Assembly: GCF_051020765.1 (NCBI RefSeq)
Contig: NW_027469323.1
Location: 149,992 to 213,991, forward strand
Length of the DNA: 64,000 nt
DNA from: Lasioglossum baleicum
Lineage: Eukaryota; Arthropoda; Insecta; Hymenoptera; Halictidae
Reading direction: 5' to 3'
The notes beneath the pieces were generated by a model, which did no database searches, was not told where the DNA came from, and saw nothing but the letters and a program-made list of their open reading frames with translations. This document shows, one piece after another, positions 39,928 to 52,242 of the stretch. Position 1 is the first letter of the stretch, and every line of letters begins with the position of its first letter. Position numbers and translations under genes: made by a program.

Positions 39928-42282
39928 TGTTACGTCGGACGACCTCCGACGTTGGTCGAATCGAGGACCGTACCTCGATTCTAGGCTAAGATTAAATATT
40001 AAGTACATAATACCTCTTAAACCCATCGCTATCAAACTCTTGTTCTAAATCTAATATCTCTTAAACCCATCGCTATCAAACTCTTGTTCTAAATCTAATA
40101 TCTCTTAAACCCATCGCTATCAAACTCTTGTTCTAAATCTAATATCTCTTAAACCCATCGCTATCAAACTCTTGTTCTAATTCTAATACATCTTAAACCC
40201 ATCACTACTTCACCCACGACTTTTCCTAAACTTGTTCTAATACCCATCACTACTTAAATCTCGACTCTCCCAATTGTTCTAAACCCAACCACCACTCCAA
40301 ACTCTCAATCTTACCTAACACTTGTTCAAACCCTCATCTACACTTATAACTTGTTTAAACCCTCATCTACACTTAACACTTGTTCAAACCCTCATCTACA
40401 CTTACAACTTGTTCAAATCCTCAACTCCGCTCGAGTAAACGCCACCTGGAGAACAAAGAGATCGCAACGTCAGCAGTCTTGCACGCGTCACCACTCTGTC
40501 GAGAGCGAGGACAAAGAGACTGCAACGTCAGCAGTCTTGCACCCGTCACCACTCCGACGAGCGAGGACAAAGGGACTGCAGCGTCAGCAACCCCCACTCC
40601 GAGCGAAGGAGGCAACGCAGAGCTGCCTCTTGCATCAGTCTGGTGCTAGCCAGCGAAGTGAGCGGACGTGTCGGTCTGCGCTCACTCCATTCTCACACAA
40701 CGACATCAGTCAGTCTGGCCCAAGCCAGCGAAGCGAGCAGACGTGTCGATCTGCGCTCTTCTAATTCGCGCTTCGACGTTCATCGACGTTTGTTCTACTA
40801 TTCTATTCCAAATCCATTCCAATTCAATTCCTAAATCAATTCCAATTCTAACTCTTACTAACTCATACTCCGTATACGATTATTACGTTTAATTCATTTA
40901 TTATTATACTACCAAGTTTATACTCAAGTGTACTCAACCTTCTTTATTTCAATATATATATTATATTTACCAGTGCTACGTGAAGTTGATTTCCACATCA
41001 TTCTACTAAATCCAGTGACAGTTTCTTTTCGAAATTCGAATCGTGCCCTCGTTAATCATACAGAACTCGGCTTGGAGGTCAGTTCGTCCGCTCCGCTGAG
41101 AAGTAGTGGTTGACGAGTAGACGTTTGGAAATAATAACTTTCCAAATCAGATAAACGCATTTAATATTAATAATAAATAATTGAGCTCTCGCTTACGTGT
41201 TCAACCTCGGTCACAAAGGGAGAAGCTTACAGCTCCGCCGAGGCAATACGTCAACGAGGTGACACTTAGTCAAAAGACTATCGAAGTTAAAGTGACAGTT
41301 TGTGAAAGGAAACATATCAGTGTCTAAAGTGAAGTGACAGTTTTAATAGTGCCCTCGTTGTCGCACGGTGACCCGGCTCGGAGGCCAGTTCGTCTGCTCT
41401 GCTGGGTAGTGCCGATTAACGAGTGGACATTTTCGAGTCAGGTAAATTACCTCTGGCCAGCGCCTACGGGGAACCCCTGGCCAATTTTTCTTTCACGTTT
41501 GGGACTTAGACAAAATCCGACAAAAGGATTTTCAGAGTATTAACTCTTCCGAAACAGTTCCTTCCATACCTATCCCTTATGCGTCGTACACGTCGTGCAG
41601 GCCGAAAGTATCAACAGAGATCAACCACGCGGATCTCTCGCGTTCCACGCCTGTCAACGTTACACCAGCTGCCCGCTATGAGATCATCGATCTCATAGAC
41701 ATCTCTGACGACGACGACGACGCCAGGAATACCATAAACCTGTCAAGTGACAACAATAACCCGCCTGCCGTTCGTTACGAGGTCATTGACCTCGTCACCA
41801 TCTCTGATGACGATGACAGCAGGAGCACGATAATCTTGCCGCACGTTCGCTGTAGGATCATCAAGGACGAGTACCTACCGTCCAACAGACGCATTGTCGT
41901 GCGTACCCCAGCGAGACAGCTGCCAAACCTTCCACATCTCGATGAGATCTGTCTGGACGACCCGTTATACCAGACCCATGCTGACCGACGAGCTCAGCTC
42001 CTTCAACAGTACTATTAAGATACAACAACTAACCGGTGAGAATTCGTATCTTTTGTAACCCCTTTTGTTCCATGTCAACTCACCGCGTTCGTTGCGTCAG
42101 CGTAGAAGTATCGCCATCCGCGTTGACTGCTAGCGGGTGTCGGTCTCAAATGACTATCGGTGTCCTAGCGCATATGACTGCCCGTCTGGCTGTCTTGGCG
42201 TAAAAGACCGTTTCCTCTTCAATTCCACGTGCCGCCTCCTGGGGTCATCTTCTTTGCCTAGGACGTGGGGCGTGACGTAACA
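39928..42282 (+). repeat. Family C LTR (3' LTR of C1)
   Basis: 2355 bp, equal in length to the 5' copy and identical in every block I compared, including the 44-bp array and the frame-shifted ORF. Confidence 0.9.
41579..42018 (+). pseudogene. LTR-encoded protein homolog (C, 3' LTR), frame-shifted
   Basis: Same 154-base deletion and twin SUMO-interacting-like units as the copy at 20313, as expected for LTRs of one element. The splice-donor inverted repeat follows at 42034-42085. Confidence 0.55.
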
Positions 42283-43044
42283 CTGGTATACAATATGTAA
42301 GTAGTATTATAATAGGAGTAGTAATTGGATTAATGAATAATGGATATTGTAATATGTTATAGGAATAACGTATGAGAATTAGGAGTTGAGTTGAGTTGAG
42401 TTAGAGTTGGAATTGGAATTGGAATTAGGAGTGAAGGATCGACACACTTCACTTTCGCGGAGCTAGACTGAACACGTCTGCTCTTGAAGCCGGACTGACT
42501 CTGAGGCCAGGTAGGCACGTCTGTGCGAGTCGCTGGCTGAAGGCGGACTGATGCAAGCGCCTGCTCTGCCTTGCCTCCTTCGTTCGGAGTGGGGATAGCT
42601 GACGCTGCAGTCTCTTTGTTCTTCAGTCGTCGGAGTGGGAGAACCGCTGACGCAGCAGCGTCTTCGCTCCCGGGGACTGCACGTGCATTTCTGCTGACGC
42701 TGCAGTCTCGTGGCTGTCCTATTGCCCTCTACGAGCGTGGGACTGCTGATGCAGCAGTCTTTGGACTTCTCGACGTTTCTAGAAGCTTCTAGATGCTTCC
42801 AGAGTGATGCAATACTTTATTGCATTATGTGTCGTGGTGATGGGTTGAAACTGAGGTAAGGTGTTGATCAAGGTGAAGTTATGGTGATGGGTAGAAACGG
42901 AGATAAGGATTAGAACAATAGAATATATGAGATCTTAATATTATGTTCTTATGTCTAGGGGACGGTGTATGGATCTTATGCAGATCAGACCTTGAATACA
43001 TAATGTATGTACAAGGCCAACGTCGTACATCGGACGACGTAACA
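42283..43044 (-). repeat. Family B LTR fragment, inverted
   Basis: Reverse complement of roughly the first 810 bp of a B LTR, from TGTTACG (43044) to the CATATTGTATACCAG region (42283), with heat-shock element at 42776-42800. It keeps GTGCCTACCTGGCCTCAGAGTC-type sequence seen in copy 2. Truncated by the end of C1 on one side and abutting C2 gag on the other. Confidence 0.8.
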
Positions 43045-44183
43045 ACGTCTCTAACACGCGAGAACCTTCATTATCAGAGCCACGCGAAACCCCGCAATAT
43101 GAGCCAACAGGAAATTTCGCGTTGAAACAAGCCGCAGAACTCGTACCCAAATTCGACGGAACATCGATTCCCGTCCTAAAATTCATCCGCGCCTGCAAAC
43201 GCGCGCGTGACTCTATCCCCGAATCCATAGAACGTGCCCTTACTAAACTAATCTGCAATAAACTTTCCGATCGTGCGTACGCTGCCATTGAAGGCGAAAA
43301 CATACGTACGATCTCACAACTTTGCGATAAGCTACGAACAGTACTGGGACCCTACAAATTCGTGGACCAGTACCGTGGCGAATTGGCAAGCATAGCCCAG
43401 GGCAACAATGAGCATATTCTTGACTTCATAAATCGAGTCAAAGATTTACGAACCGCCATCAGCGATTCTACCGAAGGACATTACGACTACAGCGAAATCG
43501 ATCGTTTCACAGTCGAGTGCTTCCTTCGCGGTCTACTCCCACAACTTCGCAGCGAAGTTTTGCATTGCCGTTCTCAGAATTCGGCAGAGATCTTCGAAGC
43601 AGCCATCTCTGCATATAAGCAATATGAGCTGTATCAAAACCGTCGTCGCGAATCTAATCGTGACGATTCCCGCAAGGTAAGCTTCTCAGATAACAGAAGC
43701 TCCTATCGCCCACGCTCTTCTGACAATTTCAATTCTCGCGAACGCATCCCTGAACGTCGCGACAACAGACCGGATGAGCGTCGCGATAACGGGTCCGACC
43801 AACGTCGAGACTCGTGGAGAAACTCGAACCGCAACTCTTATCGTTCTCCAACTCCGCAGTGGCGATCCGAAACCCCTCGCGAACAAAACCCGCAGCGCGA
43901 AAACCGGGACCCGAATTCAAATCGCGACAGACGTTCGGGAGAGCCCCGCAAGTTTTGCAACTATTGCAAAACTCCCGGGCATGACATTCACGAATGTCGA
44001 AAAAGAGCCTATAACAATAACCTGCGCTCGGGAAACGAGTCAGGCCTCCCGACAGGAACGAATCAACAGCGGGAGGCCGCCCCAACAAAGCGCAACCAAA
44101 CATTCACGCAGACCGCCGTTCGAACGAACGAGCTCCCCGAAGACCAGATCGACGATTCGTCTCTGCAGTTAACCTCGCAGTAG
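43045..44183 (+). CDS. gag: Gag (C2), N-terminally truncated
   Basis: About 379 codons open from the B LTR edge, covering capsid, Arg-rich linker and zinc knuckle CNYCKTPGHDIHEC. Differs from C1 by single residues (Ile for Val in ELASIAQG, Ser for Arg in DYSEIDR). No native start. Confidence 0.85.
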
Positions 44184-46537
44184 ACTCGCCGATCCCGCGC
44201 GTACAAATCTCCGCCCCTCAGCTTCGCGAAAAAAGTGAATTCTTATTAGACACGGGCTCGGAAGTCAATTTGATACGCGCGTCTAGTTTAAAACCTGGGA
44301 TAACCATTGATCCCACGAGCACGATCGAAGTTCATGGAATAACCGAGGGTTCCATAGTAACACTCGGCGAAGTCGTTATATTCATTCAAGGGACAATCCC
44401 TGTCAAATTCCACGTGCTCGGGGACGATTTTCCAGTCAGTGTTAACGGAATTCTCGGCTCGCCCTTCTTTATAGGAGGAGCTGAGATTTCCTTTGCAAAA
44501 CAATTCGTTTTAGTCGGAAACATTTCAATTCCGTTCTCTAATTCACGCGCACTGCCGACTGAGCCCCGCGATAGTTCAATGACGAGGGTTATTTCAATGC
44601 CTTCTCCAAAGACGGAGGTCTCTCTTGAAAAGCACGCCGCAAGGACAGAGGAAGAAACATTCCCTCTCTCAAAACGTCGGGTGCAACTGGGAGAGATTCG
44701 TATCACATCGAATAATATCGTAGAGGAACCGGTCAATAAGCGCAAAAATCTAAATCAACAGTCCGAATCAAGGACTGCAGCAGACTCTAATGAGTTTGCC
44801 GTTGAGCCCCGAACAGCCGCCTGCATTGCAGTCAGCGTACAGGGCCCGAAACAGGGATATATCCGCCGCGTCAGCGTAGCGCCGGATGTATTCCTCGGTG
44901 ACTGTGTAGTCACTAATCGCGGAGGCAAAGCGAGCCTCAGATGTTTCAACACATCTCCGCGTCCGATCTCATTCCGATTACCCGTGTTAGAGGTGGAAGA
45001 GATCGAGCGTTATTCAACTAATTCCGGGTACTATCCCGACGCATTCGGTAACCATCCCGACCTTTCTAATTCCGGTAACCATCCCGACGTATTCGGTAAC
45101 CATCCCGACCTTTCTAATTCCGGTAACCATCCCGACGCATTCGGTAACCATCCCGACCTTTCTAATTCCGGTAACCATCCCGACGCATTCGGTAACCATC
45201 CCGACAATTCTAACTCCGGTAACCAGCCCGATCGTTCCAAACCCAAGAGGGTTTATTCTATTACAAATCCCCATAAAGCTCGCATGAAGGAGCTAATGGA
45301 CACTATTCCCATGAGCCACCTCAACCAAGATGAGACGGCTCATGTCAAATCTTTATTGGAAGAAAATAACGACCTCTTCCACCTCCAAGGGGATCGCCTG
45401 GGGAAGACAAACGCGGTCACCCATAAGATCCCCACAACGGATGAGATCCCCGTACACACGAAGCAATACCGTTATCCGCCAATCCACAAGGAGGAGATTA
45501 ACAAGCAAATGTTTGAACTATTACAAAACGACATAGTCGTCCCGTCTAACTCTCCCTACAATTCCCCCTTGTGGATTGTCCCGAAGAAGGCGGATGCTAA
45601 CGGCAATAAAAAATGGCGCATGGTGATCGACTACCGCGCACTAAACGAAAAATCGGTGGCCGACGCATACCCTCTGCCCAGCATTAACGAAATCCTAGAT
45701 CAGCTGGGCAGCGCGACATACTTTAGCGTATTCGATTTGGCCAGCGGTTTTCATCAGATAGGAATGGAAAAGGAGGACGCCGCAAAGACCGCTTTCTCCA
45801 CCCCCTTCGGGCATTACGAATTTAATAGAATGCCTTTCGGCCTCAGAAACGCGCCAGCCACCTTCCAGAGATTAATGGACACTATCCTTTCTGGCCTACA
45901 AGGCAACGAACTCTTCGTGTATTTAGACGATATTGTAGTTTACGCGCGATCATTAGAGGAACATAAAGCTAAATTCAATAAATTGGCCCAGCGATTACGC
46001 AACGCCAACCTCAAGCTACAGCCCTCGAAATGCGGCTTCCTCCACAAGGAAGTGGCATACCTGGGACATCAAATTAGCAAAGACGGCGTTAAGCCATGCC
46101 CACAAAAAATTAACGCCGTCCAGAACTTTCCTCGACCCAGAAACGCGAAAAATGTCCGCGAATTTTTGGGCCTAGCAGGGTATTACCGTAGGTTTATAGA
46201 AGGTTTCGCTAAAATTTCCAAACCCCTCACCCAACTCCTCACCAAGGAAAACAAATTCGTGTGGGGACCAAAGCAAGAAGAAGCCTTTGAAACTTTACGA
46301 CAAGCGTTATGCACAGAACCCGTATTGCAATATCCCAATTTCGAGGAGCCATTTAACGTCACATGTGACGCTTCTGGATATGCAATTGGCGCTGTGCTAA
46401 GCCAGGGTGAGATAGGTAAAGATCGCCCCGTTGCATACGCCTCACGTATCCTGCACGGTGCCGAGTTGAATTACTCTACAATAGAGAAAGAATGCCTAGC
46501 AATAATATTCGCCGTACAATACTTCCGTCCGTACATC
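44162..46537 (+). CDS. pol: Protease-reverse transcriptase-RNase H (C2), truncated
   Basis: Open in the -1 frame from the gag overlap. Protease with LLDTGSEVNLI and GILGSPFF; minisatellite of GNHPD units (45021-45225); then a complete RT: LPSINEILDQLGSATYFSVF (palm Asp in motif A), GLRNAPATFQRLMD, YLDDIVVYA (catalytic YxDD) and the thumb LGLAGYYRRFI. RNase H begins CDASGYAIGAVLSQ and EKECLAIIFAVQYF but is cut at 46537 by a B LTR, whose sequence supplies a stop at 46597. Probably inactive; the only RT in 64 kb. Confidence 0.9.
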
Positions 46538-46856
46538 TGTTACGTCGTCCGATGTACGACGTTGGCCTTGTACACACACTATGTATACAAGGTCTGATCT
46601 ACATAAGATCCACACACCGTCCCCTAGACATAAGAGCATAATATTAAGATCTCATTATTGTATTGTTCTAATCCTTATCTCCGTCTCTACCCATCACCAT
46701 AACTTCTCCTTGATCAACACCTTACCTCAGTTTCAACCCATCACCACGACACATAATGCAATAAAGTATTGCATCACTCTGGAAGCATCTAGAAGCTTCT
46801 AGAAACGTCGAGAAGTCCAAAGACTGCTGCATCAGCAGTCCCACGCTCGTAGAGGG
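46538..46856 (+). repeat. Family B LTR, left fragment
   Basis: First 319 bp of a B LTR, with the AATAAA hairpin and heat-shock element 46781-46805, interrupted by A3 after AGGG. The remainder should lie beyond the right edge of the window. Confidence 0.85.
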
Positions 46857-48654
46857 TGTCACGTCCTGGCGGGGCTATAATAGCAAGAGAAGAGAATACC
46901 GCGGCCCGGCTACTCTACTCTTCCACTGACTGACATTTAATAAAAGTGTTGGTCTTTTTATCAACAGACTAGGACCCGATGCCGACACCTGCATGCAGTC
47001 TTACACAGATGAAAGATGCACGCGACCCTGAAACATACGCGATAATATGTTCCACTTACTTTTACGCTTCGCTTGTTTGTCGATTGACACGAGAAATGAA
47101 TTCGCAACGGATGAACGGCTACGGTTGCGCTGATGACCTTGAATTCGGTCCGCTCTGCTTGACAGGCGTTAATCCAAATGGCTGGAAACGACCTTCAAGG
47201 ATTGACGACTGCGCCAAACTCTGTCACGTCAATATTTGACAGGAACGACCTCCAATGATTGACAGCTGGCTGCTACGGTATTGTAGACGGATGCGCTCGT
47301 TGAGGAAACGGGCGTGGACGCTGTACGATACCGTGAATCTAACTCACGAATATCGTCCGCGTGATTGACGATATTTTAACTAGCGAAAACGGGCGTGGAC
47401 GCTGTGCGATCCCGTGAATTTATCTCGCGAATATCGTCCGCGTGGTTGACGATACTTTGATTCAAGAAAACGGACGTGGATGCTGCGGAGCTTGCTATGC
47501 GAGCAAGTCTATCACTATCACGCACGTACGCGAACACGTAACAGGAAATTGAATAAGGAATACTATTCGCGAACTTTCCAGTGAGAACTCTATCTCTAAC
47601 TAACAACGTGTCACTTCAAACTACGAAGTTAGGAGCAAGGAAATAATAATTGGGATTTAGATTGACTCTGGTAAAACAAAGTATATTATAAACGTAAAAG
47701 AATACAAAGGTAAAGATGCTTATTATTAACGAAATCGATATACGTACTAAGTACGAAATATGAAACGCAATAAAAATGTTTAATTGAATAAACGAAGTAA
47801 TATTTGAATTAAACGAATAAGAATACGATATTACTGAATGGTATTAGGGACTGTGTCTAAACAGTATGGATTTGGAAAGATTGTGTCTAAACAATCTGGA
47901 TTTGGAAAGACTATGTCTAAATAGTCTGGACTTGGAAGATTGACGAAAACTCGACTGACCCACTCGGGTCCCCGGAGAGGACTGTGGAGAATCGAACGTT
48001 CGTCGACGAATAACGTTCGTCCGAAAAATGCTGACTTCGCAAAAGGGGACCGTGTCCTCTTTGTGCCGGTCTTCGTCGTAAACAGCGCGATGGCCGCCGC
48101 ACTAGAGTCAGCAGTTTTCGTTCCCAGTGGTGCAGGACTCGAAAATTAAGTGGTAACCATTGGCGTACCTATTTATTTATTTAAATAAATTGGGACTTAG
48201 AATATTTTCGAGCGCTTGCTCTTGCAAGGCGTTTCGATTTAAATTTTATATGTCATATGATTAGTTGACATCATTTGTCGACCGATCATATGTTTGAAAA
48301 TATTCTAAGTACTTTTGAAAATTACCAAAAATCGAAATTTTGGTAAAGTCTAAACAAACGCGAATTGAGAACATAACCTACAAATTTTTAGGTTAGTTTC
48401 ATGATTTTCGCTCACGAGTCCAATGATATTTCAATCTTCGAGTTTGGGCCATTTTTGGCTATTTTAGGAATTTGACAGATTTTGGATTTTAGGTTATGTT
48501 GGTGGATTTCGATCAGATGTACGTGGTGTTTAGGATTCATTGTTATGAAGGATTTTTAGGAGTTTTGGAATCTTTAAAGGGGAACGCTCGCTCTTATGTA
48601 TCTAATTTTACATGTAGTCTTAAAGCTAACGTCGGAGGTGCGACCGACGTCACA
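46857..48654 (-). repeat. Family A LTR, long form (3' of A3)
   Basis: 1798 bp with both ~81-bp units. More diverged than the others (for example GGTGGATTTCGATCAG near 48500, CTATAATAGC near 46878). Confidence 0.9.
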
Positions 48655-51600
48655 CCTCCCCCCTTAGAGAAGAGATTTCACGCAGTGGAATCTCTGCCTC
48701 TGGGTGGCGGTAGACAGGATGCACTGAAATGTCATCCCTGTCTCGCAACGCTGGGTCAAGGGAATCGCAAATTAACGTTCGTTTCGTCAAGGGAGGACGG
48801 GTTCGGAATTCTCCGACACTGGCACTATCACTATCTTTGTCCTCGATGGCCGCTGAAGTCTTGTTGTCTCTCTGCTTCATGAATATAAAGAACCGGGTCA
48901 GTGAACTCCAGATGGCGACAACGAGATGCAGGCTCCAGCCGTATAGTGAGTGTAATGCGATGCCGTTAACGATCGTACTGATGATTGTTTTGATCGTGCG
49001 GATCGCTACATACACTCCGATTATTCCAGCACTTATTGATCCGAATGTAGTGAATCCGGACCATAATTTCTGTGCTGTAGACTCCGCTATCTGCTGTAAG
49101 GAGTTTTCATCGAGCAGATTGAACATATTGATGTTTCCTGCTGCAAACTGTCTTCCCGTCGCACCCTGTGCGATTGAATTTATGACTGCTACCTTCTCTA
49201 CAGGAAACATTATATGATCCTGTAGTTTGTCCAGGTCGTCTTGTGAATAAATGCCTCCCGTTGCCAAGTTCTTCGGATCTATGTATTTCCAGGTTGACTT
49301 GGCGAGGGGGTGAAGCTCCGAAGGAGTGATGGCCTCCATCAATGACGGTGTTAGGCGATACCATGTTCCGTGCAGTCTATAATATGGGGGAAGTAGCTCA
49401 TTGCATGGCTTTTCTGTCCCCGTATTTGAAATGATGTGGTCCCTTGGCTTCAGGAATTTTGATGTGTTCCGATACGTGATGGGTAGCTCATCATAACACC
49501 GTTCGGTTTTCCTCACTTGGACCGTGACTGGTATGCACTTTATTATGTGCACTACCTCTCCTGCTGGAACTGCGATAAATCCGACATCCTTCATGATGGC
49601 AGTGGCAACTTCTTCGGGTGCTGAATGTAATAATGTGAGGGCGTTCTGGAGAATCTGACGCTCTAGCTCACACTTCTGACGGATTACATCTTTGTAGAGT
49701 TGAGAAAATTGTTTCCGGAGGTGCTTCTCCACGTAAACAAATTTGCTGTTGACATACGTGAAGATGTCCAGATTGTTGACCAAGGTGTGTGTTTTCTCCT
49801 TGAATTTTCCTGAACTTCCAACTTCCAGAATGAACAGCTTGGGGTGTTCCGTTCGGATTATGACATATCCGCAAACTGACGATCTGCCTGTCTCCGTGAG
49901 TGCAAAAGTCGTGTCCTGCGATGCTACGGTATACAGGGTTGGAGAAGGATTCACCTTGGAGGATAGTTTAGTGGCTATCCCTTCGTACAAGACATCATAA
50001 TTATTGAATTTGCACGAGTCCGTCGGCGTGGTTTCCCAGAACGTATGGCCATCTTGTGCGTCTAAGCAGCTTCCTTTTTGAAGGGGGCAGGTTTGCCCAG
50101 TTTGTAGATGAATCTGTCCGGTTGACAATCTGATTGGAGCGATGTAGTCGCGGATCGTGATTCGGACTAAAGCTTGTACCACGACATCGGTCCAAGTCCC
50201 AAACGGATCACTATACGTGGTTCCAGCGCAGCTACCATCGTTCTGAATAACTCCTGCTAACGTAAGGCCGTGAGAGGAGGTCGAGTTCGGTTGAATACCT
50301 GTGATCTGGGCGGCTGGGGTGATGAATATTGTCCCCGTCGTGTGTAGGCTCGAACAGGTTTCGCTGGAGATCGGTAATATATAGTCTTGTCGACCATTGG
50401 ATACCACCGAATTATGTGAATGCATGCCACAATAGTATATGGTTCTGTCTATTCCGATATGGCATTGCAAGACACGAGTTTGCGAGAATTCAGCTAGCTG
50501 CAGGAGCTGAATTCTTTCTAAATTTTCAGCTGGTGCGATGTCTTCTGGCTCGCAGTTAAGAGTGTCAATAGTTGAATACGTGGTAATATTCAAGGTTGAA
50601 CCTCCACAGTCATATCCAATGAGTGTTGAGGCTTGCGTGGCAATAGAGAGCAAGATAGCTGCTTGTATCGGCTGCATGGTTGCTGTTATAGCGTTGTCGA
50701 GAGACTGATGATCTTCAGGGGTGACGGTTTCTCCTTGAAGATCTCGTTGCGTCGCAGGGATATCGTCTTCCTGCTGTGGAGTGGGGTGATGCTGACCAGA
50801 GGTTTTAAATTTCGCTCTTGGGTCGCTGCGATAGTTTATCGTTGGCGTAACGATATTGGAGACTCTGTTAACGCTAGGAAGATTGAATTCGTTTCGCAAG
50901 ATACATAACGAAAGCTTATAATCAGACTTAGTTGTCTCGGGCGAGTATAATGTATCGGCTTTATTTCTTTTTCTTGCTGACGCGAATCTCGCGGAATTGT
51001 ATTTGCCAGACGCATGGACTTTGTTTTCGGTCGCACGGATACCTGATCGTTGAAGCTGCAAGAGGTCTTGTTCCGGCGAGGATTTGAAGATAGGAGTTTG
51101 TGGCAAAACATAAACTCCTTTTGATTTAACTTTAGGAATAGAGATGTTTTCTAAATTGTTCTCATATGAACATTCTAAAAGTTCATCTGAGGCGAAGGCG
51201 TTGATGTTTCTTTCCACACAGGACTTTGAATATAAATCGTCGGGATGGTTACCGGGATTCTTTAAAGTATCGGGATGGCTACCGGAATCGTCGGGATGGT
51301 TACCGGAATTATTTAAAGAATCGGGATGGCTACCGGAATCGTCGGAATGGTTACCGGAATTATTTAAAGAATCGGGATGGCTACCGGAATCGTCGGGATG
51401 GTTACCGGAATTATTTAAAGAATCTGGATGGCTACCGGAATCGTCGGAATGGTTACCGGAATTAATAGAAGACGCGAGTTGATCGTTAACGATCGTCTCG
51501 TGCGCGCGGCACGCACGAGCATTGAATACGTCCGAATTGACTTCGGCTTGAATATTCGAAAAGGGAACCTCGATCTCTTCCACCTCCAACGTAGGCAGGG

Positions 51601-52087
51601 AGAAGGACGCCACTTCGGACGATGCGTTAAAGCATCGCAGGTATGCCTTTCCGTTACGGTTGGTGACTAAACAATCACCTAAGAACACATCGGGTTTTAC
51701 ATCTACTTTTCGCACATACCCTTCGCTTGGGCCCTTTACGTTGACGGCTATGCAGGCGGCGGTACGGCTTTCGATGGAATATTCCCGAGGATTCGAAAAG
51801 GGAATACGTAGGTTTTTATACTCTACGCATTCCTTCGCAAATGATATCTCTGCTCCCTCTCTGAAGAAGGGGGAGCCTAAGATACCATCTATATTAATTG
51901 GAAAACTGTCAGGCAGAACGTGTAGCGTGACTTTAATGGAATCTGCTAACTCCGCATTGATATAACCGAGGGTCGCAATTTCTCCTTCTGTCACGCCATG
52001 GACGTGTATGACGCTGTCAGTTTTTAGATGAACGTCAGATCTGATACCAGACGCTCGGATTAAGTTGACCTCGGACCCGGTGTCCAA
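48650..52087 (-). CDS. Protease-spacer-Env fusion (A3)
   Basis: 1145 residues counted from DTGS, intact. Distinguishing residues: SGIRSDV for SGIKSDV, KNPGNHPDD in the last minisatellite unit, SQTRVLQC for SQARVLQC in Env. The domain order matches A2. The stop is again formed by the first LTR bases. Its intactness despite an interrupted 5' end suggests A4 arrived recently. Confidence 0.85.
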   Translation of the reverse strand: MDTGSEVNLIRASGIRSDVHLKTDSVIHVHGVTEGEIATLGYINAELADSIKVTLHVLPDSFPINIDGILGSPFFREGAEISFAKECVEYKNLRIPFSNPREYSIESRTAACIAVNVKGPSEGYVRKVDVKPDVFLGDCLVTNRNGKAYLRCFNASSEVASFSLPTLEVEEIEVPFSNIQAEVNSDVFNARACRAHETIVNDQLASSINSGNHSDDSGSHPDSLNNSGNHPDDSGSHPDSLNNSGNHSDDSGSHPDSLNNSGNHPDDSGSHPDTLKNPGNHPDDLYSKSCVERNINAFASDELLECSYENNLENISIPKVKSKGVYVLPQTPIFKSSPEQDLLQLQRSGIRATENKVHASGKYNSARFASARKRNKADTLYSPETTKSDYKLSLCILRNEFNLPSVNRVSNIVTPTINYRSDPRAKFKTSGQHHPTPQQEDDIPATQRDLQGETVTPEDHQSLDNAITATMQPIQAAILLSIATQASTLIGYDCGGSTLNITTYSTIDTLNCEPEDIAPAENLERIQLLQLAEFSQTRVLQCHIGIDRTIYYCGMHSHNSVVSNGRQDYILPISSETCSSLHTTGTIFITPAAQITGIQPNSTSSHGLTLAGVIQNDGSCAGTTYSDPFGTWTDVVVQALVRITIRDYIAPIRLSTGQIHLQTGQTCPLQKGSCLDAQDGHTFWETTPTDSCKFNNYDVLYEGIATKLSSKVNPSPTLYTVASQDTTFALTETGRSSVCGYVIIRTEHPKLFILEVGSSGKFKEKTHTLVNNLDIFTYVNSKFVYVEKHLRKQFSQLYKDVIRQKCELERQILQNALTLLHSAPEEVATAIMKDVGFIAVPAGEVVHIIKCIPVTVQVRKTERCYDELPITYRNTSKFLKPRDHIISNTGTEKPCNELLPPYYRLHGTWYRLTPSLMEAITPSELHPLAKSTWKYIDPKNLATGGIYSQDDLDKLQDHIMFPVEKVAVINSIAQGATGRQFAAGNINMFNLLDENSLQQIAESTAQKLWSGFTTFGSISAGIIGVYVAIRTIKTIISTIVNGIALHSLYGWSLHLVVAIWSSLTRFFIFMKQRDNKTSAAIEDKDSDSASVGEFRTRPPLTKRTLICDSLDPALRDRDDISVHPVYRHPEAEIPLREISSLRGEV

Positions 52088-52242
52088 GAGGAACTCACAC
52101 TCTTTTGAGAAGAGTGACGATTTTGCTTTTATTCGAGGGATAGGGGAGTCCGGCGCGAGATTTATTGCCGAAACTAATTTCGCGGATGGTCGTTCATTCT
52201 GCTGACCGTCCGGGTTATCTCTCCTATCTACTCGAATTTCAT

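Larger units (their letters stand above)
18662..42282 (+). mobile_element. C1: family C retrotransposon, host of A1 and A2
   Basis: Two LTRs of equal length (2355 bp; 18662-21016 and 39928-42282) flank an internal region split by A1 and A2. Without the inserts the element is about 9.4 kb. Internal order: PBS, gag, protease, NHPD minisatellite, spacer, two cysteine-rich ORFs, tail, PPT. There is no RT or integrase and no env. The flanking four bases do not match (ACAG left, CTGG right), so the ends have been rearranged or come from recombination. Confidence 0.85.
43045..46537 (+). mobile_element. C2: family C fragment with gag, protease and RT
   Basis: Starts inside gag (equivalent to position ~21430 of C1) at a B LTR boundary and ends inside RNase H where another B LTR begins. 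No LTR of its own remains. Nearly identical to C1 where they overlap, diverging after the minisatellite, where C2 has RT and C1 has spacer. Confidence 0.85.
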
